Source: an uncultured Methanomicrobiales archaeon (GTDB lineage Archaea; Halobacteriota; Methanomicrobia; Methanomicrobiales; Methanospirillaceae). From it: a DNA stretch of 64,000 nt. The stretch spans positions 26,609 through 90,608 of the forward strand of contig CASGHK010000043.1 of NCBI GenBank assembly GCA_949320185.1. The letters are read 5' to 3'. The translations under genes were made by a program, and so were the position numbers. Shown here in pieces: positions 44,129 through 54,700 of the stretch (position 1 is the first letter of the stretch; each line of letters begins with the position of its first letter). The notes beneath the pieces are model-generated. The model saw nothing but the letters and a program-made list of their open reading frames with translations. It was not told the DNA's origin and ran no database searches.

Positions 44129-45939
44129 AGCGTTCGCGCGTCTTCGTCGACGGCGCCCTGATCGGGCTCGTCGAGGACCCGGCAAGTCTGGTCCAGGAGA
44201 TCCGCCGGCTCCGCCGGAGCAGCGGCGTCTCGACCGAGATCAACGCCTCGTACAAGCCGTACAACGGGGACGTCATCATCCACACCGACCGTGGAAGGGC
44301 ACGCCGCCCCCTGATCGTGATCGAGAACGGCCGACCCCTGCTGACGAACGAGGAGCTCGCCCGGCTCCAGCAGCACGAGATCGACTTCAACAACTTGGTC
44401 GAGCGCGGCTTCATCGAGTTCATCGACGCGGAGGAGGAGGAGGACCTCCTGATCGCGATCAACGAGTCCGATCTGACGCCGGCCCACACTCACCTCGAGA
44501 TCGATCCAGCCCTCATCCTCGGGCTCGGAGCGGCCCACGTGCCGTTCCCCGAACACAACGCATCTCCCCGTGTCACGATGGGCGCCGGGATGGTCAAGCA
44601 GGCCCTCGGGTTCGGCTCGGCGAACATGAAGCTGCGCCCCGACACGCGGGGCCACCTCCTCCACTACGTGCAGAAGCCACTCGTCCGGACACAGACCAAC
44701 GAGCTGATCGGCTCGGACGACCGGCCGGCCGGCCAGAACTTCACGGTGGCGATCCTCTCGTATGAAGGTTTCAATATCGAGGACGCCCTCATCTTCAACC
44801 GCGCCTCGATCGACCGTGGGCTCGGTCGGTCTCACTTCTTCCGCACCTACGAGGGCGAGGAGCGCCGCTACCCCGGTGGCCAGGTCGACCGGATCGAGAT
44901 CCCCGACTCCGAGGTGACCGGCGCGCACGGCGAGGAGTTCTACAAGAACCTCGACGACGACGGCGTCATCAACCCCGAGACGATCGTGGGGGAGAAGGAC
45001 GTCCTGATCGGCAAGACCTCCCCGCCCCGGTTCCTCGAGGAGCCGACCTCCGACCTGATCACGGTCGAGAAGCGACGCGATACCTCGGTCACGATGCGCT
45101 CGAACGAGCACGGTATCGTCGACACGGTGATCATCACCGAGGGCGAGAACTCGTCCCGTCTCGTAAAGGTCAGGACGCGCGACCTGCGTATCCCCGAGGT
45201 CGGCGACAAGTTCGCCTCCAGGCACGGGCAGAAGGGTGTCGTCGGCCTGATCACGGCCCCCGAGGACATGCCGTTCACCGAGATGGGCATGGTCCCCGAC
45301 CTGGTGATCAACCCGCACGCGATCCCGTCCCGGATGACGATCGGGCACATGCTCGAGATGATCGGCGGCAAGGTCGGCTCCCTCGAGGGGCGACGCATCG
45401 ACGCGACGGCCTTCTCGGGCGAACGAGAGGCGGACCTGCGAAGCGCCCTGATGGAGTTCGGCTTTGCGTCCAACGGGCGCGAGGTGATGTACGACGGGAT
45501 CACCGGCAAGCCGTTCACCGCGGACATCTACGTCGGGGTCATCTACTACCAGAAGCTGTATCACATGGTCTCGTCCAAGATGCACGCCCGGTCACGCGGC
45601 CCCGTGCAGGTGCTGACCCGCCAGCCGACCGAGGGGCGTGCCCGCGAGGGCGGTCTCCGGTTCGGCGAGATGGAGCGCGACGTGATGATCGGCCACGGGG
45701 CCGCGATGGCCCTGAAGGAGCGGCTGCTCGACGAGTCCGACAAGGTCCAACAGTACGTCTGCGCCAAGTGCGGCATGGTCGCCATGCTCGACCGGAAGCG
45801 GAATACGACCCGCTGCCTCGTCTGCGGTGCCGAGACCGACATCTACCTCGTCGAGATGAGCTACGCGTTCAAGCTCCTGCTCGACGAGATGAAGAGCATG
45901 GGGATCGCCCCGAGGATGGTCCTCGAGGACCAGGTGTAA
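44125..45939 (+). CDS. rpoB1: DNA-directed RNA polymerase subunit B' (C-terminal half of B)
   Basis: 604 residues, the C-terminal half of the second-largest subunit, carrying the hybrid-binding and wall regions. Conserved blocks are [26 protein letters not shown] (about residues 212-228), [21 protein letters not shown] [19 protein letters not shown] and [16 protein letters not shown]-terminal zinc site CAKCGMVA...CLVCG is near residue 550. It is translationally coupled to rpoB'' and followed after eight bases by rpoA'. Confidence 0.97.
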   Translation: MKRSRVFVDGALIGLVEDPASLVQEIRRLRRSSGVSTEINASYKPYNGDVIIHTDRGRARRPLIVIENGRPLLTNEELARLQQHEIDFNNLVERGFIEFIDAEEEEDLLIAINESDLTPAHTHLEIDPALILGLGAAHVPFPEHNASPRVTMGAGMVKQALGFGSANMKLRPDTRGHLLHYVQKPLVRTQTNELIGSDDRPAGQNFTVAILSYEGFNIEDALIFNRASIDRGLGRSHFFRTYEGEERRYPGGQVDRIEIPDSEVTGAHGEEFYKNLDDDGVINPETIVGEKDVLIGKTSPPRFLEEPTSDLITVEKRRDTSVTMRSNEHGIVDTVIITEGENSSRLVKVRTRDLRIPEVGDKFASRHGQKGVVGLITAPEDMPFTEMGMVPDLVINPHAIPSRMTIGHMLEMIGGKVGSLEGRRIDATAFSGEREADLRSALMEFGFASNGREVMYDGITGKPFTADIYVGVIYYQKLYHMVSSKMHARSRGPVQVLTRQPTEGRAREGGLRFGEMERDVMIGHGAAMALKERLLDESDKVQQYVCAKCGMVAMLDRKRNTTRCLVCGAETDIYLVEMSYAFKLLLDEMKSMGIAPRMVLEDQV

Positions 45940-45946
45940 CACTTAC

Positions 45947-48592
45947 ATGCCGAGTCCAAAACGTATCGGAAAGATCAAGTTCGGTCTCCTCTCCCCGAAG
46001 GAGATCCGGACCATGTCCGTTCGGAAGATCATCTGGGCGGACACCTACGACGACGACGGGTTTCCCTACCCCCAGGGCCTGATGGACCTCGCGCTCGGGG
46101 TGATCGACCCCGGGCTGCGCTGCAAGACCTGCGACCAGAAGGCGGCGGACTGCCCGGGCCACTTCGGCCACATCGAGCTCGCCAAGCCCGTCATCCATGT
46201 CGGGTACACCCGCCTGATCCGGAAGCTCCTCCGGGTCACCTGCCGCGCCTGCGGCCGGCTCCTCCTCTCGCCCGATGAGATCCAGAAGGTCTCCATCATA
46301 GCGGAGGATGAGCTCGGCGGTGACTTCCTGACCGAGAAGGACATTAAGAAGGAGCGGTCCTGCCCCCACTGCGGGGAGCAGCAGCTGAAGGTGAACTTCG
46401 AGAAGCCGACAACCTTCTCCGAGGTCCTGCTCGAGGACGGCAAGAAGAACGAGCACAAGCTGACACCGGCCGACATCCGCGCCCGGCTCGAACGGATCCC
46501 CGACTCGGACCTGCGCCTGCTTGGGATCAACCCCGACGTCGCCCGGCCCGAATGGACGATCCTGACCGTGCTGCCCGTACCGCCGGTCACGATGCGCCCC
46601 TCGATCATCCTCGAGAACGGCCAGCGCTCCGAGGACGACCTGACCCATAAGCTGGTCGACATCATCCGGATCAACCAGCGGTTCAAGGAGAACCAGGACG
46701 CAGGGGCGCCCCAGCTGATCATCGAGGACCTCTGGGAACTGCTCCAGTACCACGTCACCACCTACCTGGACAACGAGGTCGCGGGTTGCCCGCCGGCGCG
46801 CCACCGCTCGGGTCGGCCCCTGAAGACGCTCTCGCAGCGTCTGAAGGGCAAGGACGGGCGGTTCCGGGGTTCACTCTCGGGTAAGCGTGTCAACTTCTCT
46901 GCCCGTACCGTCATCTCGCCGAACCCGAACCTCTCGGTGACCGAGGTCGGCGTCCCGCTCTCGATCGCGGTCGAGATGACCGTGCCCGTGCGGGTAACCT
47001 CACACAACCTCGAGGAGATGCGCGCCCTGGTCCTCCGCGGCCCCGAGCGCAGGAGCCTCAAGGACCCGTGCGGTGCGAACTACGTGATCCGGCCGGACAA
47101 TCGGCGCCTGCGCCTCGGGGGCGACAACCTCGAGACGATCGCCGAGTCACTGGAACCCGGGTACACGGTGGAGCGGCAGCTGCGCGACGGCGACATCGTC
47201 CTCTTCAACCGGCAGCCGTCCCTTCACCGGATGTCGATCATGGCCCACCGGATCAAGGTGATGGACGGGAAGACCTTCCGGCTGAACCCCGCGGTCTGCC
47301 CGCCGTACAACGCCGACTTCGACGGGGACGAGATGAACCTCCACGTCCCGCAGACCGAGGAGGCGCGCGCCGAAGCGGCGATCCTGGTCGCGGTCCAGGA
47401 GAACATCCTCTCGCCCCGGTTCGGTGGCCCGATCATCGGCGGCATTCACGACCATATCTCGGGGATCTTCATGCTAACCCACGACCTGCGGTGGTTCACC
47501 AAGTCCGAGGTCATCTACCTCCTCAAGTTCTTCGATTTCGACCACCTGCCCGAGCCCGGCAGGACCGAGGAGGACGGCACCCCGAAGTGGTCCAACAAAC
47601 AGGTCTTCTCGATGATCCTGCCGGACGGCCTGAACATGGTCTTCCGCGCCTCGTCCTGCATCAACTGCGACGAGTGCCGGTACACCGACTGCGAACGAGA
47701 CGCGTTCGTCCGGATCATCGACGGCCAGCTCCAGACCGGCACGGTCGACAAGAAGTCGATCGGTGCATTCGACGGAGCGATCCTGAACCGGATCATCCGG
47801 CAGTACGGGATGGACCGGGCGAGCCGGTTCATCGACGACCTGACCCGCCTCTCGATCCGCGGGATCATGATCGACGGCTTCTCGTTCGGGATCGACGACG
47901 AAGACCTCTCCAAGACCGAGTACGGCCAGATCGACGACGAGCTCTCGAAGGCGAAGGACGACGTCGACCGGCGCATCCGGATCTTCCAGGAGGGCCAGCT
48001 CGAGCCGATGCCGGGCCGGACCCCCGAGGAGACCCTCGAGATGCAGATCATGCAGGTGCTCGGCAAGGCCCGTGACCGCACCGGTGAGATCGCGGGCCGC
48101 CACCTCGGTCTCGGCAACTCTGCCGTGCTGATGGCGGTCTCCGGAGCCCGAGGTTCGATGCTGAACCTCACCCAGATGGCCGGGTGTATCGGCCAGCAGT
48201 CCGTGCGTGGAGAGCGTATCATGCGAGGGTACGAGGAGCGGACCCTGCCCCACTTCCAGCGGGGCGACCGCGGCGCCGACTCACACGGCTTCATCCTCCA
48301 CTCGTACAAGGGCGGACTCAACCCGACCGAGTTCTTCTTCCACGCGATCGGTGGCCGCGAAGGTCTCGTGGACACGGCCGTCCGTACCTCGCAATCGGGG
48401 TACCTGCAGCGGCGGCTGATCAACGCACTCCAGGACCTGAAAGTAGCCTACGACGGGACCGTCCGGACCACGATGGGCCGGATCATCCAGTTCGAATACG
48501 GCGAAGACGGGACCGACCCCATGAAGGGCTCGTTCGGCGACCCGGTCGATGTGAAGGGGCTCGTCGAGTCGGTCCTCAAGGAGGAGGTCTGA
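45947..48592 (+). CDS. rpoA1: DNA-directed RNA polymerase subunit A'
   Basis: 881 residues, the N-terminal two thirds of the largest subunit with the clamp and active site. Zinc sites [17 protein letters not shown] (about residues 60-76) and CRACG...CPHCG come first. The catalytic magnesium loop [12 protein letters not shown] is near residue 454, and a cysteine-rich insert [12 protein letters not shown] near 570. The bridge-helix region follows with [16 protein letters not shown]. It overlaps rpoA'' by one base (TGATG). Confidence 0.97.
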   Translation: MPSPKRIGKIKFGLLSPKEIRTMSVRKIIWADTYDDDGFPYPQGLMDLALGVIDPGLRCKTCDQKAADCPGHFGHIELAKPVIHVGYTRLIRKLLRVTCRACGRLLLSPDEIQKVSIIAEDELGGDFLTEKDIKKERSCPHCGEQQLKVNFEKPTTFSEVLLEDGKKNEHKLTPADIRARLERIPDSDLRLLGINPDVARPEWTILTVLPVPPVTMRPSIILENGQRSEDDLTHKLVDIIRINQRFKENQDAGAPQLIIEDLWELLQYHVTTYLDNEVAGCPPARHRSGRPLKTLSQRLKGKDGRFRGSLSGKRVNFSARTVISPNPNLSVTEVGVPLSIAVEMTVPVRVTSHNLEEMRALVLRGPERRSLKDPCGANYVIRPDNRRLRLGGDNLETIAESLEPGYTVERQLRDGDIVLFNRQPSLHRMSIMAHRIKVMDGKTFRLNPAVCPPYNADFDGDEMNLHVPQTEEARAEAAILVAVQENILSPRFGGPIIGGIHDHISGIFMLTHDLRWFTKSEVIYLLKFFDFDHLPEPGRTEEDGTPKWSNKQVFSMILPDGLNMVFRASSCINCDECRYTDCERDAFVRIIDGQLQTGTVDKKSIGAFDGAILNRIIRQYGMDRASRFIDDLTRLSIRGIMIDGFSFGIDDEDLSKTEYGQIDDELSKAKDDVDRRIRIFQEGQLEPMPGRTPEETLEMQIMQVLGKARDRTGEIAGRHLGLGNSAVLMAVSGARGSMLNLTQMAGCIGQQSVRGERIMRGYEERTLPHFQRGDRGADSHGFILHSYKGGLNPTEFFFHAIGGREGLVDTAVRTSQSGYLQRRLINALQDLKVAYDGTVRTTMGRIIQFEYGEDGTDPMKGSFGDPVDVKGLVESVLKEEV

Positions 48593-49758
48593 TGTTCACC
48601 GACGAGATGCGCCGCGAGATCGAGGAGGCGCAGCTCCCCGAGCTGACCCGGCAGCAGCTCCTGAGCGCCCTCGAGGGGAAGGAGATGACCAATGAGCAGT
48701 TCCGGCAGATCATGGACAGGGTCCATGCCGAGTTCCGGTCGACCCGGATCGAGCCGCTCGAGGCAGTCGGAGTCATCGCCGCCCAGTCGATTGGCGAACC
48801 GGGCACGCAGATGACGATGCGTACCTTCCACTACGCGGGTGTGGCCGAGATCAACGTCACGCTCGGTCTCCCCCGGTTGATCGAGATCATGGACGCACGC
48901 AAGGAGCCGTCGACCCCGACCATGACCATCTACCTCTCGCCCGAGTACAACAACGACCGGGACCGGGCGCGGATGGTCTCGTGGCAGATCGAGGCGGCTC
49001 CCCTGCACGAGTTCGGCGACATCACGACCGACATGGAGAGCATGCAGGTCCTTGTCCACGTCAACGAGGCCGTGCTGGCGAAGAGGAAGATCTCGATGGA
49101 CGTGATCGCCGAGACCGCCCAGAAGAAGATCCGCGAACGCCGGCACTACCGCGACTTCGATGCGGAGGTGAATGCCGGTGAGCACGTGGTCGTCTTCACG
49201 CCGAAGGACCAGGAGAAGTACCAGAACCTCTTCCAGCTCGCCGAGCACGTCAGGAACGTGATCGTACAGGGTATCGACGATATAGAGCGCGTCGTGGTCC
49301 GAAAAGAGAGCGGTGAGTACATACTTTATACTGAAGGCTCCAATCTAAAGGACGTCTTCGAGGTCGCCGGTGTCGACACCACGCGTACCCGGACGAACAA
49401 CATCAGCGAGATCGCCCAGGTGCTCGGTATCGAGGCGGCGCGAAACGCAATCATGGCCGAGGCCCTCTCGACACTCGGCGAGCAGGGTATCAAGGTCGAC
49501 GTCCGTCACATCATGCTGGTAGCCGATATGATGTGTATGGACGGCGAGGTCAAGCAGATAGGTCGTCACGGCATCGCCGGGGAGAAGGAGTCCGTCCTCT
49601 CCCGGGCAGCGTTCGAGGTGACCGTGAACCACCTGCTCGATGCTGCGGTCGCGAACGAGGTCGACGAGCTGAACGGCGTGACCGAGAACGTCATCGTCGG
49701 CCAGCCGATTCAGCTCGGCACCGGCGACGTCAAGCTGATCGCAAAGCCCAGAACGTAG
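48592..49758 (+). CDS. rpoA2: DNA-directed RNA polymerase subunit A''
   Basis: 388 residues, the C-terminal third of the largest subunit. [20 protein letters not shown] (about residues 59-78) is the trigger-loop motif, followed by [18 protein letters not shown] and the C-terminal jaw with [21 protein letters not shown]. No intein is seen. Ten bases separate it from rpl30e. Confidence 0.97.
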   Translation: MFTDEMRREIEEAQLPELTRQQLLSALEGKEMTNEQFRQIMDRVHAEFRSTRIEPLEAVGVIAAQSIGEPGTQMTMRTFHYAGVAEINVTLGLPRLIEIMDARKEPSTPTMTIYLSPEYNNDRDRARMVSWQIEAAPLHEFGDITTDMESMQVLVHVNEAVLAKRKISMDVIAETAQKKIRERRHYRDFDAEVNAGEHVVVFTPKDQEKYQNLFQLAEHVRNVIVQGIDDIERVVVRKESGEYILYTEGSNLKDVFEVAGVDTTRTRTNNISEIAQVLGIEAARNAIMAEALSTLGEQGIKVDVRHIMLVADMMCMDGEVKQIGRHGIAGEKESVLSRAAFEVTVNHLLDAAVANEVDELNGVTENVIVGQPIQLGTGDVKLIAKPRT

Positions 49759-49768
49759 AGGAAATTCA

Positions 49769-50059
49769 ATGGAATTCAACGTATCCCTTCGAAAGGCCAT
49801 CAAGACCGGTAACGTGGTGCTCGGTCAGAACGAGACCGAGCGATGTGTCATGAACGGCGGCGCCAGCATGGTCGTCGTCGCGAAGAACTGCCCCGGGGAG
49901 TACCGGGAGAAGATGGCCGAGACACCCGGACTCTTCGTCTATACCTTTGACGGCTCCTCCGTGCAGCTCGGAAAGGCGTGCGGCAAGCCGCATATGGTGA
50001 GCGCACTCGCGATCGTGGACCCGGGCGAATCTGACATCACCAGCCTCAAGAGGGCCTGA
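49769..50059 (+). CDS. rpl30e: ribosomal protein L30e
   Basis: A 96-residue L30e family ribosomal protein, an RNA-binding protein of the large subunit. The sequence AIKTGNVVLGQNETERCVM (about residues 10-28) and ASMVVVAKNCP fit the family, which usually has about 100 residues. It lies in its normal archaeal position between rpoA'' and the NusA-like gene. Confidence 0.93.
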   Translation: MEFNVSLRKAIKTGNVVLGQNETERCVMNGGASMVVVAKNCPGEYREKMAETPGLFVYTFDGSSVQLGKACGKPHMVSALAIVDPGESDITSLKRA

Positions 50060-50061
50060 TC

Positions 50062-50508
50062 ATGCCCGAGTTCACCCTGACCGAGGACTGCATGCGCCTG
50101 ATCTCGGAGTTCGAGAGCCTGACGGGTGCGGGCTCGCGCGACTGCGTGATCGACGAGCGGAACAGCCGGATCATCTTCGTGGTCAACCCCGGGGAGATGG
50201 GGCTCGCGATCGGCAAGAAAGGCTCTTCGATCAAGAAGGCCTCCGACGTGATGGGCAAGCGGATCGAGGTCGTCGAGTACTCGGACAACGCCGAGCAGTT
50301 CGTCAAGAACTGTTTTCTGCCCGCACAGGTGCTCGAGGTCGAGTTCGAGGACTCGGAACGTGGGCTCGTCGCCCATGTCGAGGTCAAGGAGGAGGACCGC
50401 GGCATCGCCATCGGCAAGGAGGGCAAGAACATCTTCAAGGCGAAGAAGCTCTCCCTGCGCCAGCACGACATCCAGGACGTCCTCCTCGATCAGCCCGAGG
50501 CGGCCTGA
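50062..50508 (+). CDS. nusA: NusA-like transcription elongation/termination factor
   Basis: A 148-residue archaeal NusA-like protein with two KH RNA-binding domains. The GxxG-type motifs are LAIGKKGSSIKKASDVMGK (about residues 51-69) and IAIGKEGKNIFKAKKL (about 114-129). Archaeal forms lack the S1 and N-terminal domains of bacterial NusA. It starts two bases after rpl30e and ends the operon; five T follow the stop. In most archaea rps12, rps7 and the elongation factor genes come next, but here a cas1 gene follows. Confidence 0.93.
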   Translation: MPEFTLTEDCMRLISEFESLTGAGSRDCVIDERNSRIIFVVNPGEMGLAIGKKGSSIKKASDVMGKRIEVVEYSDNAEQFVKNCFLPAQVLEVEFEDSERGLVAHVEVKEEDRGIAIGKEGKNIFKAKKLSLRQHDIQDVLLDQPEAA

Positions 50509-50513
50509 CCCCC

Positions 50514-50518
50514 TTTTT
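50514..50518 (+). terminator. T-run after the nusA-like gene
   Basis: CCCCCTTTTT directly after the nusA-like stop. Five T is short, so read-through into the cas1 gene is possible. Confidence 0.3.
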
Positions 50519-50558
50519 AACAACCTTCTTCTGCTGTAAGTACAACCTCTCTGGCATC

Positions 50559-51473
50559 GTGACAGAGCACGTGGACTGGCTCGTGGTGCCCGGATCGGGC
50601 GCACATATTCGTTCCGGGCCGGGCCGGCTGGTCGTCAGCCAGCATGACCGGGTGACCGAGTACGACCTCGACCACCTGTCGCACCTGCTGCTCGCCGGCC
50701 GCCACACGATCCAGACGGCGACCATAGTACGACTGGTCCAGCACGGCGTGCGGGTCACCTTTCTGGATCCGAACGGCGAGCCCATCGGGGCTCTCCGCGG
50801 GGCCGGTGAGCGCGAGCAGGGACGGCTCGCTCGGCTCCAGGAGCGCCTCCCGTCGCACGGTGTCGCACTCTCCATCGCCGCCTACACCGCCCACGCACGC
50901 CTCGGGCTTCTCGGGAAGATGGAGGCTGAGTTCTATGCCGGCGAGCTGGACGTCCTCCGGGAGCTGGTCTCCGAGCTGCCGAACCTGATCCGGCTGCTGG
51001 AGCTCCGAAGGGCGCACCGCCTGATCGGAGACATGTACTACGAGATCATCGCCCGGTCCCTCCCTCTTGATCTCGGGTTTCGCCGTCGGACCCGCCCTCC
51101 GTACCTCGACCCGGTCAACGCCCTCCTCTCTCTATCGTATGGCATCCTCTCGGCAGGGATCCTCGCCTCCTGCATCGGCGCGCGCCTCGACCCGTCGATC
51201 GGGCCGCTCTCCCAGGGCGAGCACGCGCTGGTCCGTGACATCGGGGACTGCTTCCGGACGGAGATGGTGGACCGGACGCTGTTCGCCCTTCTCGGCGAGG
51301 GGCTCCAGGCCTCCGCCTTCGACCGTTCGGCGGACCGCTGCCAGCTCTCTGAGCCGCTCGTCCAGGAGGTCACTCGCCACCTCCACACCTCGATCGACCA
51401 GGCACGGATCGACCGCCAGATCCTTCAGTATATCAGTGTGCTTGAGGGAGACCGCGAGTTCGTGGTCGTCTAA
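50559..51473 (+). CDS. cas1: solo Cas1-family protein
   Basis: A 304-residue Cas1 homologue, the CRISPR adaptation integrase family. The N-terminal beta domain (residues 1-75) and helical C-terminal domain are both present. The hallmark RPPYLDPVNALLSLSYGIL (about 179-197) is clear. At catalytic positions, the usual GFLH histidine reads GPLS (Ser218, with a His four residues on), and the acidic pair DIGD (Asp227, Asp230) is kept. The Glu normally before the central helix is not obvious (RAHRLIGDMYY, about 151-161). There is no cas2, cas4, effector gene or repeat array in the window. It starts with GTG 50 bases after nusA and may have a non-CRISPR role. Confidence 0.85.
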   Translation: MTEHVDWLVVPGSGAHIRSGPGRLVVSQHDRVTEYDLDHLSHLLLAGRHTIQTATIVRLVQHGVRVTFLDPNGEPIGALRGAGEREQGRLARLQERLPSHGVALSIAAYTAHARLGLLGKMEAEFYAGELDVLRELVSELPNLIRLLELRRAHRLIGDMYYEIIARSLPLDLGFRRRTRPPYLDPVNALLSLSYGILSAGILASCIGARLDPSIGPLSQGEHALVRDIGDCFRTEMVDRTLFALLGEGLQASAFDRSADRCQLSEPLVQEVTRHLHTSIDQARIDRQILQYISVLEGDREFVVV

Positions 51474-51745
51474 AAGAGGCCCCGGCGAATCACGAACTCC
51501 GGCAGAGGGTCCTCGTCGGCCGGCTCCGCACGGACATCACGCACAATCGCCCTCTGACATCCGTAGAGCATCGAGATGAACTTCTCCAGGATCATCTCCT
51601 CCGCCACCGCGACGACCCTCACCCTCCCGTCGGCGAGGTTCATCACCTCGCCCGTGATCGCCAGGCTGTCGGCAATCCGCTTGATGCAGGCCCGAAAGCC
51701 CACACCCTGCACCCGGCCCGAGATGGTGAATACGACCGCCCTCAT
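51470..51745 (-). CDS. acyP: acylphosphatase
   Basis: A 91-residue acylphosphatase, which hydrolyses acyl phosphates such as carbamoyl phosphate. The active-site loop GRVQGVGFRACIKRIA (about residues 10-25) holds the conserved Arg, and the Asn lies in EVMNLADGRV (about 33-42). Its start overlaps the stop of the preceding 1189-residue protein by four bases (ATGA), and its end overlaps the convergent cas1 by four bases. Confidence 0.92.
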   Translation of the reverse strand: MRAVVFTISGRVQGVGFRACIKRIADSLAITGEVMNLADGRVRVVAVAEEMILEKFISMLYGCQRAIVRDVRAEPADEDPLPEFVIRRGLF

Positions 51746-54700
51746 ACGCGCAGTTCCTGCATCACCTTGATCACCATCGCGAGCTCGTCGAAGATCTGGT
51801 CACGCTGGCGGAACTCGCGGATGTTGGTCGCCGCCTCCCCGGCCATGTCCATGATGTCGCTGGAGCGCAGTTCATCGCCGGCGGCGAAGACCTTGAGGGC
51901 CATGTCCCCGAGGACGTAGACGCGGCGCGAGAGCGGCCGGATGATCTCGGCCGCGTTGATCGCCGAACGGAGGAATTTCTCACCCAGGTTCTCCTGGCCG
52001 GACTCCCGGGCCGCCACGAAGAGCTCGGTGTAGTACTTCGCCTGCAGGGCCCGATCGGGGAGGGTGTGCAGGCTCCGGTCGATCGAGGCGACCAGGCCCT
52101 TCGAGAACTCGCCTGAGTGGATCTTCTGCTTCGCGTCGAGCACCATCGCGTAGATGCCGTCGACGGCAGTGGGCTGGGGGTCCTGGTTGAGACGCAGGAG
52201 CGTCTCGTGCCGCACGTCGTCGTCCTCGATCCCCTTCGCCACCTCTATCGCCCGCGCGAGAAAGGCCTCGGAATCCCGCCGCTGCGAGATCGCGACCAGC
52301 CGCTGGACCAGGGCCCGTTTGAGAACGGCGACGATGAACGGGATGTTGATCCTGACCATCGACCGCTCCACCTCGCTCAGGAATGCCTCGACGTACGAGT
52401 GCTCGCCGCAGACCTCGGCGATCGGAATCACGTTCAGGAGCGCCGTCCCCCGCTCGTACGGGCTCTGGATCGCCTCGATCGAGCGCGAGACGAGCCGCAG
52501 GATCTCGCGGCAGGAACCGGGGTTGTCCCGGACCATGTTCGAGACCGCGATCAGGGCCTCGATGTAGTCCTCGGGGTTCGCGATCCCCTCGATGATCGCC
52601 ATCGCGCGCGGAAGGTCCTCGTCGCTCCGGTTCAGGCCATGGAGGTTCACGACCGAGAGGACGAGCTGGACCCGCACGAACGAGGCGCGGTCGGGTTCGA
52701 CCCCGTCGAGGAGCGAGATCGCCTGCTCCAGGCAGGCGTACGCCCGTTCCGCATCCACGCCGACCAGGAGGGTCGCGATGTCCGCCAGGATCAGCACCTG
52801 CTGGTACTGGTGAGAGAGGCTGTCGAGCCTGGCGAGGATGGTATCGATCAGGCTGTCGGCCTGCTCGCGCCGGCCCTGGCGCATGAAGAGGTCGGCGAGG
52901 GTCGACATGCCGGAGAGGCGCGTGTACGGGTCCTTGATCTGCTGGTTGAGCTGACACGCCAGGTCCATGATCAGGGTCGATGTCTCTGCCTGGTCGAGCC
53001 GCATCAGGAGATAGGCGAGGACCTCGTAGGGGTCGGTCGAGTCCAGGAGCTCCACGATCTCCCGAAGCCCGCCGGCGATCCGGGTGATCATCGCGTCCCG
53101 CTCGAGCGGGTTCTCGATCTCGAGCGAGAAGAGGGTGAGCGGGACGAAGAAGTGGACCGCGCTCGACTTCTCGGCGTACTGGAGAACGATGTCGATCGCC
53201 CCCGCAATCTTGAGCGAGACCTGCCCCTGGCCCGTGTGCTCGTGGATCAGCTGGAGAGCCTGCTGGAACGGGCGGACCTCCTCGACGAAGTCGGGGGACT
53301 GGTAGGTGTTCGACGACTCATCGAGCCGAAGGCAGCCGACGCGGATGTAGGCCTCGATCACCCGCTCTGTCAGCTGCTTCTTCAGGGGTCCGTCGTCGAC
53401 GAGGTCGAGCAGCCCCCGAGCCTCGTCGAGGGCGAACGGCGCCTTCTCGATCAGGGCGTAGCGGATCATGCCATGGACGATCTTGCCGATCGCCCCGGTC
53501 GCGTACTCCCTCTCCAGGAGCGAGGTCGACCAGGTCCGCATCCGACGGAGGAGGTCGAGGTCGGACTGCTTCACGGCGAGGAGCGATGCGGCCTCGATTA
53601 CGGCGAAGAGGGCCTCGGACCGGTTGTGCTGCCCCTCGATGCTGGAGGCGAGCCCGATGGCACGCTGGAGAAAGTCGCGACTCTTCTTCTCGACACCGAT
53701 GGCGGTCAGGTTCCGGATGATGTAGGCGATCGCTCCCTCCCGGATCGGTACCTCGGCGATCCCCTCCGCGAGGTCGATCAGGACCCCTGGGTCGCCCTCG
53801 ACCAGGAAACCGTGCTCGATCAGGATCGTGATCGAGTCGAGCAGGAGCTGGTCAGCGCGCGGGTGAAGACGGGCGAGGGCGCGGATGGCGCCGATGTGCT
53901 CGACCGTGTCGGCGAAGGGGTGCTCCTTGCAGAGCTCGTAGACAGCCCGGTAGATCGCGGTCTCGGCCTGCTCGGACCCCAGGAGAGAGAGTACCCGGGA
54001 GTCGACGAGGTCGATCTCGTCGCGGAGAATCGCCTCCTTGAGCAGGCGGACGCTCACCTCGTCCGTCTGGTGGCGGTGGACCGGGTCGGTCATGTCGACC
54101 CGCGAGTGGGTCTCGATGGCGTCGTAGAAGTCGCCAATCCGGAGCAGGGTGTTGGTGAACTGGAGGTAGGTGCGCGTGGCGGACGCCCGGTCGTAGAGCC
54201 GGTCGACGAGTGGAACAACGGCGACGAGGAAGTCGGGATTCCGGGTCTTCTCCGCGATCAGGATGCCCGAGTGGATGATCTCTTTGATCGGGATCTGCTC
54301 CGGGTCCGTGATCCGACCGTTGAACTCGAGCGCCTTCTTGATGAACCAGTGGTCGCCGGTCGTCTCCGCCTTCTTGAGGAGCCGGACGACGAGGTGGCGC
54401 CGGGAGCCGGGCATATCGCGCTCCAGCGAGAGGAGGATCGAGTAGAGCTGGGACCGGTCCTTCATCCGCTCGAGGAGCTCCTGGACCAGGCACTCGAAGA
54501 TCTCGACCTGTCGGGCCTCCGGCAGGTCCGTAAAGGCGCCCATGAAGGTCCGGATCTCCGAGATCGAACGCGAGATCGGCGAACGCCAGGTCATGTCGAT
54601 GATCGCGAGAGTGCAGTTGATCCGCCGAAGTTTCTGCATGATCTCGCTCGCGGAGCGGATGGCCTCGTAGACGATCGAGAGGTCCCGCTCCGCGATTCCG

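Noticed and set aside
44083..45585. 500-residue minus-strand frame
   Set aside because: Antisense shadow of rpoB'; composition follows from codon bias on the other strand.
50559..51473. Possible CRISPR locus around cas1
   Set aside because: I looked for regularly spaced repeats of 20-40 bases on both sides and for cas2/cas4 or effector genes and saw none, so only a solo cas1 is reported.
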